From: Thermococcus sibiricus MM 739
Lineage (GTDB): Archaea; Methanobacteriota_B; Thermococci; Thermococcales; Thermococcaceae
Assembly: GCF_000022545.1 (NCBI RefSeq)
Contig: NC_012883.1
Location: forward strand, 648,276 to 712,275
Reading direction: 5' to 3'
DNA length: 64,000 nucleotides
Below, piece after piece: positions 8,182 to 16,118 of the stretch. The notes beneath the pieces are model-generated. The model did no database searches. It was given only the letters and a program-made list of their open reading frames with translations, and was not told the DNA's origin. Made by a program: the position numbers and the translations under genes. Numbering within the stretch: position 1 is the stretch's first letter; the number at the start of each line of letters is the position of its first letter.

Positions 8182-9252
8182 CTAAAGGGCTTCTCGAGAA
8201 AGCAAGCCAAGTTCTTCACCATCTTCTCTAACTCTAATTCTACCAAATCTTAGTTCCACGACATTTTCAAGATCTTCCTTTTTTAATGGGGTGATTATTT
8301 GGGCCGTAAACTCTCTGAAATTTATAAATTTAAGGATTCCTAACCCTAGGCAAAATCCCTCTTTATCGATAAATCCAACAATAAGATTGCTCAAATTCTC
8401 AAAGTCGCAAGTCAGCAATGTGTTCTTGTTAAAATTTCGTGGAAAGTTTCCTATATCAGCTTTTACCACAAAATACTTGTTGGAAACTTTTCTTCCATGA
8501 AAGATAATCCATTTAAAGAGGTTTTCCAACATTTCTTTTTCCTTTTTTGTAACTTCTTCACCTTGGAATATCCACGTACCACTTATCATCATATTCTGCA
8601 AGCTGATTGTGTATTCCTGAGCTTGTTCGAAGTATTTTCTCCATTTCTCCCTTCTTATTCGTCTTCTTTCTTCTCTTGTATGGAGTTTGGCGTTTTCACT
8701 GATCTTTAGTCGGAATACTTTTGCTTTCTTTTCAAATGGCCGAATTATATTTTCAAGTTCATCCTTTTTCTGAAGTGCAATGATGATTTCCGGCTGAATA
8801 ACTTCGATTTTCATTCGTTTTAGCTCAACACCTGGGCCATGAATTAGGCCTGTAGTGTCGATAATCAAAACATCTGCTGTATCAAGGGCCTCATTTACCA
8901 GAAGTTTCACTCCCGTAATCATCTCTCCAAAAAATTGGTTTGGAGTAATAGTCCCAACAAAATAATGTTTTTCTGCTTTTATTTCTTCTAGTGAATTAAA
9001 AACTTTCTCAGGGAATCCAAGACTTATGAGACCCGGAGGAAGTATTCCTTTTTGCCCTACATCACTGTCAATTACTCCTACTTTAAAGCCATTTTTTAAT
9101 AGTTCATTTGTTAAAAAAACTGCTAAAGTGGTCTTTCCACTGTCCACTCCACCTAGTATCATTACTTTAACTGGCTTCTTAACTTCTTCAATGACTTTGA
9201 TAACTTCCCCTCTATCTTCTGGAATTTTGTTGGTATATCTTGCTTTGTTCAT
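8182..9252 (-). CDS. Polynucleotide 5'-hydroxyl kinase (Clp1/Grc3 family)
   Basis: P-loop RNA/DNA 5' kinase. The Walker A motif GGVDSGKTT and the DSDVGQKGILPPG motif that follows about 25 residues later are diagnostic of the Clp1/Grc3 polynucleotide kinases; a lid-like Arg cluster (REERRRIRREKWRKYF) is at about residue 195. The C-terminal half is a beta-rich domain. The frame extends to 9300, but ATG 9252 (MNKARYTNKIPEDR) matches the start of the known Pyrococcus enzyme. It probably acts in tRNA or other RNA end processing in the cytoplasm; the archaeal substrate is not settled. Confidence 0.88.
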   Translation of the reverse strand: MNKARYTNKIPEDRGEVIKVIEEVKKPVKVMILGGVDSGKTTLAVFLTNELLKNGFKVGVIDSDVGQKGILPPGLISLGFPEKVFNSLEEIKAEKHYFVGTITPNQFFGEMITGVKLLVNEALDTADVLIIDTTGLIHGPGVELKRMKIEVIQPEIIIALQKKDELENIIRPFEKKAKVFRLKISENAKLHTREERRRIRREKWRKYFEQAQEYTISLQNMMISGTWIFQGEEVTKKEKEMLENLFKWIIFHGRKVSNKYFVVKADIGNFPRNFNKNTLLTCDFENLSNLIVGFIDKEGFCLGLGILKFINFREFTAQIITPLKKEDLENVVELRFGRIRVREDGEELGLLSREAL

Positions 9253-9339
9253 AGTTAAGATTAAAAAGGGATTAATTAAAAACCTAACCCTAGACGGCAT
9301 TTGGAAATAGATTGAAGTATTGGTTTACAAAGACCAAAA

Positions 9340-9350
9340 GATTTATTAAT
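9340..9350 (+). promoter_or_regulatory. TATA box of the Lrp-type regulator gene
   Basis: GATTTATTAAT with an A-rich BRE (CCAAAA) lies about 55-65 bp before the ATG. A GGTTTAC repeat flanks it (9322-9328 and 9364-9370), which could mark an operator; the second point is speculative. Confidence 0.4.
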
Positions 9351-9404
9351 GTTCTAAACATATAGGTTTACGATAGCAAAACAAGTACTAAGAGGTGGTA
9401 GGAA

Positions 9405-9869
9405 ATGAATAATGAATCTAAGCTTACATCAAGACAAATGGATTTGCTTAGAAAACTATACCAAGAAGGAAAAACAATAGAAGTGCATACAGTTGAGAAA
9501 ACTCAAGATGAAATTGCGGATGAGTTAAGCATAACTAGGCAAGCTTTGAGTAATCACCTTAAGACTCTCAAAGAGCTTGGATACATAAGAACTGGAAGAG
9601 GATTTATTGATCTTACAGATAAGGCATTAGAATTTTTAGGAGAAAAGAAGGGAGATGTCTTTATTTTTGTCAGAATTGAACCGACCAAGAGAAAGCAGGT
9701 TTATGAATCAATTAGAAAGCTTAAGATCAAGCGCATTCACAGAGTTACTGGAGACATTGATCTTATTGTTGAGGCTGACAAGACAAGGCTTGATGAGATA
9801 CTTGAAGAAGTGGCTTCTCTTGATGGAGTCAGGGAAACTATCACTCATGTAGTTCTTGAGACTTTTTGA
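9405..9869 (+). CDS. Lrp/AsnC-type transcription regulator
   Basis: DNA-binding regulator of 154 residues. The N-terminal helix-turn-helix is TQDEIADELSITRQALSNHL (residues about 27-46), with a beta-wing ending in GRGFIDLTDKA. The C-terminal half (about 75-152) has the alternating pattern of a RAM/ACT-like ligand and oligomerisation domain (RVTGDIDLIVEADKTRLDEIL). The long linker between the two and the TxRQ recognition helix differ from the best-known LrpA, so the regulon cannot be named. AGAGGTGGTAGG gives a strong ribosome site. The 3' end overlaps the convergent engB by 29 bp. Confidence 0.82.
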   Translation: MNNESKLTSRQMDLLRKLYQEGKTIEVHTVEKTQDEIADELSITRQALSNHLKTLKELGYIRTGRGFIDLTDKALEFLGEKKGDVFIFVRIEPTKRKQVYESIRKLKIKRIHRVTGDIDLIVEADKTRLDEILEEVASLDGVRETITHVVLETF

Positions 9870-10413
9870 TATTTTTTTCTATTAATTTTCTCAATTCTTG
9901 TATATTTGTGCCAAACTTTGCGGAAATTGGGACAAATATATCTTTGTAATCTTCCCAAGTACCCAAGAGTCCAAATTTTTCTATGAGTCTATTTATTGTA
10001 AGGTTGAGATTCTTTATTTTATCCATTTTGTTAACAGCTACAATAATAGGTATTTCCAATTCTTGAAGAAACTGGAAAAACTCAACGTCTATTGGAATTT
10101 CTCCCCTCTTTTCCCATCTTTCAATAATCTCTAAGGCACTCTTGCCATCTATAACAAGAACAGCAGTTTCTATTTTATCTGCATTATTCTCTATGAACTG
10201 CACTATTTCAGTCTTTATTTTCTCTTGGATATACTTTGGAACTCCACTCATGAACCCAAATCCAGGCATATCAACTATGGTTTTACCCCTCCAGCCAATT
10301 TCAATAGGTTTCCTAGTTATTCCGGGTCGTTTTCCCCTTTTAACATATTTCCCTGTGAGTCTAAATATTAGAGTACTTTTTCCGACATTTGAGCGACCGA
10401 CAAAAATTATCAT
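9841..10413 (-). CDS. engB: GTP-binding protein EngB (YihA/YsxC family)
   Basis: Small ribosome-assembly-type GTPase. G1 is GRSNVGKST at the extreme N-terminus, G2 falls in RPGITRKP, G3 is DMPGFGFMSG, G4 is NKMDK and G5 is ISAKFGTN. The DMPGFG sequence and the PGITRKP switch are typical of EngB. Length of 190 residues is normal for archaea. The frame starts at GTG 10422, but ATG 10413 has GGTG 7 bp upstream and puts the usual two or three residues before the first strand, so it is chosen. Confidence 0.9.
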   Translation of the reverse strand: MIIFVGRSNVGKSTLIFRLTGKYVKRGKRPGITRKPIEIGWRGKTIVDMPGFGFMSGVPKYIQEKIKTEIVQFIENNADKIETAVLVIDGKSALEIIERWEKRGEIPIDVEFFQFLQELEIPIIVAVNKMDKIKNLNLTINRLIEKFGLLGTWEDYKDIFVPISAKFGTNIQELRKLIEKNIKKSQELHE

Positions 10414-10486
10414 AAATTTCACCTTCTTTTAACCTCGAGAAAGGCTTAAGTATGTTAACCTCAAAAATCTTTCTTAGGTGAATGCC

Positions 10487-11146
10487 ATGGCTGAGAGTCA
10501 ACAGGCAAATCAACTTGTTAATAAGTTTGTGGTATCTTTGACCGATGGTCAGATACTTGGCTATGTCACAGATATCAACGTTGAAGTAGACCACGACCAG
10601 TTTTATTTTATCTTCAAAATCAAAGCCATTGAGAACCTAGCCAAGACAGGTGAAGTTCAGTCAGGGATGTTTTCAAGTGAGAAGAGAATAAAAATACGCC
10701 CTACAGATATAGTAAACGTTGGACCAGATGTTATAATTCTTGGAAATGGAAAAGTTCCGTCTCTACGAGAAATTGAGCAACTCCATAATATTGCTTCAGA
10801 GTATAACACTTTAGTGAAGGAACTTGAGCACAAGGAGAGGGTAATTACAGAAATGAAAGAAGAAAATTCAAAATTACTAAAACAGATAGATGAGCTTACA
10901 AGAGAGTTAAAGAGGCTTCAGATAATTAAAGAGGACTTTGAGCACTTGAAAGAGCAGTTAATAAAACAAGAAGGTCAACTTGAAATGGCAAGGGAGTATA
11001 TCAAACTCCTTGAAGGACTAAGGCATGATATAGATCAAATAAAGGCAGATGTTGAGACCCTTCTCAAAGGCTACATAGAAGATGCTATTAAAAGAATAGT
11101 AAACGAAGAGTTAAATGCTAGGGGATTAAAGAAAACTCTCCTTTAG
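10487..11146 (+). CDS. PRC-barrel plus coiled-coil protein (CdvA-like layout)
   Basis: Residues 8-40 (NKFVVSLTDGQILGYVTDIN) look like a PRC-barrel-type beta domain, continuing with IKIRPTDIVNVGPDVIIL. Residues about 85-190 form an uninterrupted heptad-rich coiled coil. A PRC barrel followed by a coiled coil is the layout of CdvA, the membrane and DNA-binding base of crenarchaeal cell division; whether this euryarchaeal protein is related by descent is inference. The start at ATG 10487 follows AGGTGAATGCC; GTG 10478 is possible. Its stop overlaps the stop of the convergent Sec61-beta gene by 4 bp. Confidence 0.75.
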   Translation: MAESQQANQLVNKFVVSLTDGQILGYVTDINVEVDHDQFYFIFKIKAIENLAKTGEVQSGMFSSEKRIKIRPTDIVNVGPDVIILGNGKVPSLREIEQLHNIASEYNTLVKELEHKERVITEMKEENSKLLKQIDELTRELKRLQIIKEDFEHLKEQLIKQEGQLEMAREYIKLLEGLRHDIDQIKADVETLLKGYIEDAIKRIVNEELNARGLKKTLL

Positions 11147-11313
11147 CCGAAGATTTGGGTGCCAAAGACATTTAGTAATATCTCAATGGCAATGAAGATT
11201 AGCACTATTGCTATTGCCCCCTTGGGGCTTATTTTTATTGCTCGTGTGTCCTCATCGAAAAACCTCATTAAACCTGCACCAGTTGGTGGTAGAGTTGTCC
11301 TTTCCTTTGCCAT
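11143..11313 (-). CDS. Preprotein translocase Sec61-beta subunit (SecG-like)
   Basis: A 56-residue protein I translated directly: it starts MAKERTTLPPTGAGLMRFFD, continues EDTRAIKISPKGAIAIVL and ends with one hydrophobic helix (residues about 33-50) and FGTQIFG. The Sec61-beta hallmarks are all there: a Ser/Thr/Lys-rich cytosolic start, the PxxGAGLMRFFDEDT motif, the KISPKxAI junction and a single C-terminal membrane anchor. It is the small subunit of the archaeal SecYE-beta protein channel. GAGGTG lies just before the ATG. It is easily missed because of its size. Confidence 0.93.
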   Translation of the reverse strand: MAKERTTLPPTGAGLMRFFDEDTRAIKISPKGAIAIVLIFIAIEILLNVFGTQIFG

Positions 11314-11345
11314 CTTTTTCACCTCTTGTTAAAAAGGTAAAGTGA

Positions 11346-11358
11346 AGGTATATAAAAA
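11346..11358 (-). promoter_or_regulatory. TATA box of the Sec61-beta gene
   Basis: On the minus strand TTTTTTATATACC lies about 33-45 bp before the ATG at 11313, giving a leader of about 10-15 bases. Confidence 0.45.
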
Positions 11359-11485
11359 AGTTTTGATATTAAACTGAACCATTCGAGAGTTCTTGGTATT
11401 GTGTAAGTTTCTAAAGATTTAATAATGAATTTATTGCTATAAATAAAAATTTAATGTTACTTAACTCCTAATTTAATTATGAAAA

Positions 11486-11650
11486 TCTTTAAATATAACA
11501 AAAGCACTATCCATAATTAAAAACTCAGTTAGGAAGGGGAGTAGGCAGTTAATTGGGGCATCAGAAAAATCTTGTACAATTCTTCCTCCCCTTGTATGCT
11601 CCCTATAACACGATGAGAGGTCTTAGGAAGTTATTTTGGAGGTGTAAAAA
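11486..11650 (+). promoter_or_regulatory. Promoter and long structured leader
   Basis: A TATA box (TTTAAATATA, 11488-11497) is about 155 bp before the next ATG, so the leader would be about 130 bases, long for this group. Inside it AAGGGGAG (11534-11541) is the exact complement of CTCCCCTT (11586-11593), enclosing a loop that holds the small palindrome TTGTACAA. GGAGGTG just before 11651 is a strong ribosome site. The remaining 11314-11485 holds only A/T-rich promoter DNA. A regulatory RNA role is inference. Confidence 0.4.
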
Positions 11651-11967
11651 ATGCCAATGTATGTTATAACCCACAAGTGGGCTCTTGAAGAGCTGAAAGC
11701 GCACTGAAGGAAGCCACCAGATTCTTTGAATCCGTTTTAGTTGATGGTGCAAAACTTCCCGACGGAGTAGAATTTTTGGCCAGTTATAACTTCGCTGATG
11801 GTATATACACTATTTGGAAAGCGCCAAACAAGGAAACACTTGAAAAAATAATGGAAGACTTTCCAGTTTTCAAAAAAGGGATAGTTGAAGTTGTTCAGAG
11901 TTACCCACCTACCACCGAGTATATTGTGAGGATGTGGGAGATGATTCTTGCCTTCGCTCAGAAGTGA
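11651..11967 (+). pseudogene. Small conserved protein gene with a frameshift
   Basis: The ATG at 11651 is well placed behind GGAGGTG and encodes MPMYVITHKWALEELKAH, then TGA at 11705. The next frame is open across the same point and continues ALKEATRFFESVLVDGAKLP to the stop at 11965-11967, so the two parts make one protein of about 105 residues split by a single-base frame change near 11693-11704. The second half (FADGIYTIWKAPNKETLEKI) looks like a small alpha-beta-barrel domain of the kind seen in DUF3303-like proteins; this is a weak guess. It could be a true mutation, a sequencing error or programmed frameshifting. Confidence 0.65.
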
Positions 11968-11973
11968 GCCAGA

Positions 11974-12001
11974 TTTTTGTTTTTCTTTTTATTTTCTTTA
12001 A
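11974..12001 (+). terminator. T-rich terminator
   Basis: Four runs of T separated by single bases start a few bases after the stop of the frameshifted gene, a typical intrinsic termination signal for Thermococcales. Confidence 0.5.
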
Positions 12002-12079
12002 TTTTCGCAGTTATTATACTTTTTAATCATTGAAGAAAGTTTTATATTACTGAGGCAATTATAAGTTGTAGGGAGTCAC

Positions 12080-13471
12080 ATGGATAATAAGTCGAATAAT
12101 GACAGCGACATTATAAATAAGAGGGTTGTCTTATTGATTGTTACACTCGCTTCTTTCCTCACACCCTTTATGAGTTCCTCAATGAATATTGCACTTCCCT
12201 CAATTGGGAAAGAATTTTCGATGAATGTCGTTCTGTTGAACTGGGTTGCCACTTCATATCTCCTGGCTGCAGCAATTTTTCTTGTCCCTTTTGGAAAGAT
12301 AGCAGATATAAAGGGAAGGAAGAAGGTTTTTTCCTACGGAATATTGATTTATGCCCTTTCATCTTTTCTTTGTGCAATCTCAACATCTAGTGTCATGCTT
12401 ATTTCTTTTAGAATTTTGCAGGGAATTGGAAGTGCAATGATATTCGGGACAGCTGTGGCGATTCTAACTTCCGTATTTCCCCCAAGAGAACGGGGTAAAG
12501 TCCTTGGAATAAATGCTGCGGCAGTTTATTTAGGACTATCTCTCGGGCCATTTTTAGGAGGGTCCCTGACCCAATACCTTGGCTGGAGAAGCATCTTTAT
12601 TGCAAATGCAGTTCTTGGTTTAATAACAATAATTCTCGTTTTATGGAAATTAAAAGGAGATTGGGCTGAGGCAAAGGGGGAGAAGTTCGATTTTATTGGT
12701 TCCATAGTTTACAGCCTTTCTCTTGCGGCAATTATGTATGGCTTTTCTCTGATACCTGCAATGTCAGGCCTATGGTTGGTGCTAGTAGGCGTCTTCATGT
12801 TTTTGTTATTCGTTAGGTGGGAGATGAAGACAAAAAATCCCATTTTGGATATAAACCTTTTCAGGAACAACATAACATTTACCTTCTCTAATATAGCTGC
12901 TTTAATCAATTATAGTGCGACTTTTGCTGTAGCTTTTCTCTTAAGCCTTTACCTGCAATATATAAAAGGGTTTAGCCCTCAAAACGCTGGTTCGATTTTG
13001 GTTGCTCAGCCCGTTGTGATGGCTATTTTCTCACCGCTTGCAGGCAGACTTTCCGATAGAGTTGAGCCGGGAATAATAGCCTCAGCAGGTATGGCATTAA
13101 CAACGGTGAGCCTTTCGCTCTTTACTTTTTTGAGCGAAAAAACAAGTTTGGAAGTTATTGTAGCCAGTTTAATTCTTCTTGGTTTTGGACTTGCTCTCTT
13201 TTCCTCTCCTAACACAAATGCGATTATGAGTTCCGTTGAGCGGAGATTTTATGGAGTAGCTTCAGCAACGCTTGCAACGATGCGGCTGACTGGACAGACG
13301 CTAAGCATGGGCATTGTAATGTTAATATTTGCCATATACATGGGGAATGTTCAAATTACGCCTCAATACTACCCAATTTTTTTAACCAGCATGAAAACAG
13401 TATTCATCATCTTCGCCCTTCTATGCTTTGGTGGCATATTTGCATCACTTGCAAGAGGAAAGGTTCAATAA
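12080..13471 (+). CDS. MFS multidrug exporter, DHA2 (14-helix) family
   Basis: A 463-residue drug:proton antiporter of the EmrB/QacA type. About 14 hydrophobic helices can be counted. The motif between helices 2 and 3 is GKIADIKGRKKVF and the helix 5 antiporter motif C is present as GLSLGPFLGGSLTQYLGWRSIF. An N-terminal polar tail of about 14 residues (MDNKSNNDSDI) precedes helix 1. A TATA box (TTTTATATT, 12040-12048) and GGGAGTCAC before the ATG support this start. Substrate unknown. It stands alone as a transcription unit behind the terminator above. Confidence 0.9.
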   Translation: MDNKSNNDSDIINKRVVLLIVTLASFLTPFMSSSMNIALPSIGKEFSMNVVLLNWVATSYLLAAAIFLVPFGKIADIKGRKKVFSYGILIYALSSFLCAISTSSVMLISFRILQGIGSAMIFGTAVAILTSVFPPRERGKVLGINAAAVYLGLSLGPFLGGSLTQYLGWRSIFIANAVLGLITIILVLWKLKGDWAEAKGEKFDFIGSIVYSLSLAAIMYGFSLIPAMSGLWLVLVGVFMFLLFVRWEMKTKNPILDINLFRNNITFTFSNIAALINYSATFAVAFLLSLYLQYIKGFSPQNAGSILVAQPVVMAIFSPLAGRLSDRVEPGIIASAGMALTTVSLSLFTFLSEKTSLEVIVASLILLGFGLALFSSPNTNAIMSSVERRFYGVASATLATMRLTGQTLSMGIVMLIFAIYMGNVQITPQYYPIFLTSMKTVFIIFALLCFGGIFASLARGKVQ

Positions 13472-13643
13472 GATGTTTGGCGGACTTCTGAACTCTCCGC
13501 TTAGCTTTGGTGCTTACGTCCTTGGACGACAGGAGATATATGAGTTGTTATTTTATAATCACCTTCTTTGCGGGCTGGAAGCCTCGTCTTTTACGGTGGG
13601 GAGGAGGGCAGCTGGAATAGTTACCTTAATTTGCTTGCTTTGA
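13472..13643 (+). mobile_element. Possible relic of an IS605/TnpB right end
   Basis: Directly after the MFS stop the same strand stays open (216 bp) but encodes nothing convincing. The end of it, LCGLEASSFTVGRRAAG, resembles the TnpB tail and right end of Thermococcales IS605 elements. The DNA CCTCGTC-TTTTAC-GGTGGGG (about 13574-13593) can fold into a 7-bp stem with wobble pairs, like those ends. No RuvC motif is left. This is a tentative reading. Confidence 0.3.
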
Positions 13644-13763
13644 TAAACCAACTAAGTATATAATAGTTTCAGCCTTCATACTTCTTTCTTTTCTGAAGTG
13701 CTGTGTGCAACTTAAGTCTGACACCCACTGCTTATCCTGAAAGTATCAACTAAAGCAAAGAAA

Positions 13764-13847
13764 CCTTTTTAAATGAAGATGCTTAGCCCATGGTGGACAA
13801 GGGGTTTACCCAATGAATCCCGCTAATGAACGTGGAGGTGGGAGGAA
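13764..13847 (+). promoter_or_regulatory. Promoter and leader of the eS6 gene
   Basis: CTTTTTAAATG near 13767-13777 is a likely TATA box, leaving a leader of roughly 55 bases before the ATG at 13848. The leader contains a GGG-TTTA-CCC hairpin and ends GGAGGTGGGAGG. Whether the leader is regulatory, as for some r-protein mRNAs, cannot be seen. Confidence 0.4.
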
Positions 13848-14228
13848 ATGGCCACATTTAAACTTGTAATATCTGACACAAAAACTGGTGTTGCAAAACA
13901 GATTGAGATTACTGGGGCTGAAGCAGATAAATTGATTGGTTTGAGAATAGGTGACGAGATAGAGGCCAAAGAATTAGGATTCAACTTGAGTGAAATCTTT
14001 GGAAGTGAAATTCCTGGCGATGTTAAACTCAAGATAACTGGCGGAACTGATAAAGATGGATTCCCCATGAGACCTGATGTTCATGGTCCAAGAAGAGTTA
14101 AAATTCTCATCTCGAGAGGACCAGGATTTAGGCCTCAGGAGAGAGGAGAGAGGCGAAAGAAAACCGTTAGAGGGAATACTATAAGTCCTGAAATCGCCCA
14201 AATAAATGTTAAGATAGTCTATCCATGA
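13848..14228 (+). CDS. rps6e: Small ribosomal subunit protein eS6
   Basis: Archaeal S6e, 126 residues, a component of the 30S subunit. Diagnostic sequence: [11 protein letters not shown] at the start, [26 protein letters not shown], and the basic tail [20 protein letters not shown]. It corresponds to the conserved core of eukaryotic S6 without the phosphorylated tail. Gene order eS6, aIF2-gamma, PIN protein is common in archaea. A T-rich terminator (about 14230-14256) separates it from aIF2-gamma. Confidence 0.97.
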   Translation: MATFKLVISDTKTGVAKQIEITGAEADKLIGLRIGDEIEAKELGFNLSEIFGSEIPGDVKLKITGGTDKDGFPMRPDVHGPRRVKILISRGPGFRPQERGERRKKTVRGNTISPEIAQINVKIVYP

Positions 14229-14373
14229 GGTTTTCTTCCTTTTTATTTTTTTCTCAAAAAACCGGCCTTTAGGAGGATAGGTCACTTAATTTGCTTCTTA
14301 TCAATTAATTTTAAAAGCTCTTGTGGTAAGGTTAATAAGGGAAGATAAGTCCTTACTTTTGGAGGCGAGGAAA

Positions 14374-15606
14374 ATGGTGAAGAAAAAGTTTAAACAAGCC
14401 GAGGTTAATATTGGTATGGTTGGTCACGTTGATCATGGCAAGACAACATTAACAAGAGCTTTAACTGGCATCTGGACTGATACTCACAGTGAAGAGCTCA
14501 GAAGAGGTATTACAATCAAGATAGGTTTTGCTGATGCTGAAATAAGAAAATGTCCGAGTTGTGGTAAATATTCTAATTCTCCAAAGTGCCCATACTGTGG
14601 AGCTGAAACTGAGTTTGAAAGAAGAGTTTCATTTATCGACTCCCCTGGTCACGAAGCTTTGATGACTACAATGCTTGCAGGGGCTTCTTTGATGGATGGG
14701 GCAGTTTTAGTTATTGCAGCAAATGAACCTTGTCCAAAGCCTCAAACAAGAGAGCACTTGATGGCCCTTCAGATTGTTGGTAATAGGAACATAATAATTG
14801 CTCAAAACAAGATTGAGCTTGTAACAAAAGAACAGGCTATAGAGAACTATAACCAAATTAAGGAGTTTGTTAAAGGTACCGTGGCAGAAAACGCTCCGAT
14901 AATTCCAATATCAGCTCTTCATGGAGCCAACATTGACGTATTGATAAGTGCGATAGAGGAGATAATCCCAACTCCCAAGAGGGATCCAAATAAAGCTCCA
15001 AGAATGCTTGTTTTGAGGAGTTTTGATGTTAACAAACCTGGAACTCTCCCCGAGAAACTTGTAGGTGGGGTCATTGGAGGATCCATTATTCAAGGAAAAC
15101 TAAAGGTTGGAGATGAAATAGAGATAAGACCTGGAGTTCCATATGAGGAGCACGGTAGAATAAAATATGAATCTATAACTACAGAGATTACTTCACTCCA
15201 AGCAGGCGGAAAATCTGTGAAAGAAGCGTATCCTGGGGGTTTAGTAGGCGTTGGAACTAAACTCGACCCCTTCTTGACTAAGGGGGACCTTATGGCAGGA
15301 AATGTTGTAGGAAAGCCTGGAAAACTCCCGCCGGTATGGCAAGAATTACGATTAGAGGTTCATTTATTGGAAAGGGTTGTAGGAACTGAAGAAGAACTCA
15401 AGGTGGAGCCCATAAAGAGAAGGGAAGTCCTCCTCCTTAACGTTGGAACAGCTAGGACAATGGGCCTTGTTACAGGCTTAGGAAAAGATGAAGTAGAGTT
15501 AAAGCTTCAAATTCCAATATGTGCAGAACCAGGAGAAAGAGTTGCAATAAGCAGACAAGTAGGTTCAAGGTGGAGACTCATTGGATATGGGTTTATAAAG
15601 GGATGA
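14374..15606 (+). CDS. Translation initiation factor 2, gamma subunit
   Basis: The GTPase subunit of archaeal IF2, which carries Met-tRNAi to the small ribosomal subunit. G1 is GHVDHGKTT, switch I holds [11 protein letters not shown]3 is DSPGHEA, G4 is AQNKIEL and G5 is ISALHGAN. The knuckle CPSC...CPYC (residues about 60-75) is typical of aIF2-gamma. Domains II and III follow ([28 protein letters not shown]). The frame extends to GTG 14323, but ATG 14374 lies 3 bp after GGAGGCGAGG and gives the family length of about 410. Confidence 0.97.
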   Translation: MVKKKFKQAEVNIGMVGHVDHGKTTLTRALTGIWTDTHSEELRRGITIKIGFADAEIRKCPSCGKYSNSPKCPYCGAETEFERRVSFIDSPGHEALMTTMLAGASLMDGAVLVIAANEPCPKPQTREHLMALQIVGNRNIIIAQNKIELVTKEQAIENYNQIKEFVKGTVAENAPIIPISALHGANIDVLISAIEEIIPTPKRDPNKAPRMLVLRSFDVNKPGTLPEKLVGGVIGGSIIQGKLKVGDEIEIRPGVPYEEHGRIKYESITTEITSLQAGGKSVKEAYPGGLVGVGTKLDPFLTKGDLMAGNVVGKPGKLPPVWQELRLEVHLLERVVGTEEELKVEPIKRREVLLLNVGTARTMGLVTGLGKDEVELKLQIPICAEPGERVAISRQVGSRWRLIGYGFIKG

Positions 15607-15635
15607 TTTCTTCTTTAAATTTTGTGGTGAGTTTA

Positions 15636-16043
15636 ATGAAAAAGTGGCTCGTTATCCCTGACACAAATTTCCTTTTGATTCCAGGGCAATTTGGAGTTAA
15701 TATAGTTGGTGAGCTTCAGCGCATACTTGATGTAAATTTTGAAATAGCAATTCCAAATGTTGTAGTTGATGAATTAGAGGTTATAGAACGCAAAGTTAGA
15801 GGGAAGGACTTCATGGCTGTTAAAATGGCCAAAAAGCTTGCCAAGAAGTTTATTGTAATAGAGATTGGTAAATTTGGAGAAAAACCCATAGATCAACAAA
15901 TACTTGAGTTTGCATCAAAAACATCAAATGTTATTGTATGCACTAATGACAGGGCGTTGAAGAAAAAACTTCGGGAAAATGGAATTCCTGTGGTTTATTT
16001 ACGCCAAAAAAAGATTTTGGAACTTGAGGGCATGATTTCATAG
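15636..16043 (+). CDS. PIN-domain nuclease, Utp24/VapC9-like
   Basis: A 135-residue PIN-domain protein. Acidic catalytic residues can be placed in PDTNFLL (D at about 9), VDELEVIE (about 46-53) and CTNDRALKKKL (about 107). This stand-alone PIN encoded beside aIF2-gamma is the usual archaeal Fcf1/Utp24-like protein, thought to act in rRNA processing; no antitoxin gene is adjacent, so a VapBC toxin is less likely. Start at ATG 15636 behind GGTGAG; the frame running back into aIF2-gamma is ignored. Confidence 0.85.
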   Translation: MKKWLVIPDTNFLLIPGQFGVNIVGELQRILDVNFEIAIPNVVVDELEVIERKVRGKDFMAVKMAKKLAKKFIVIEIGKFGEKPIDQQILEFASKTSNVIVCTNDRALKKKLRENGIPVVYLRQKKILELEGMIS

Positions 16044-16118
16044 ACCTGGCTTAATGGAGGGATGTATAGAGAAAGATATATAACTATATTTAACCTTAAT
16101 TCGGTCAGGTGTTTAAAT

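Noticed and set aside
14323..14373. N-terminal extension of aIF2-gamma from GTG 14323
   Set aside because: ATG 14374 directly after GGAGGCGAGG gives the normal family length.
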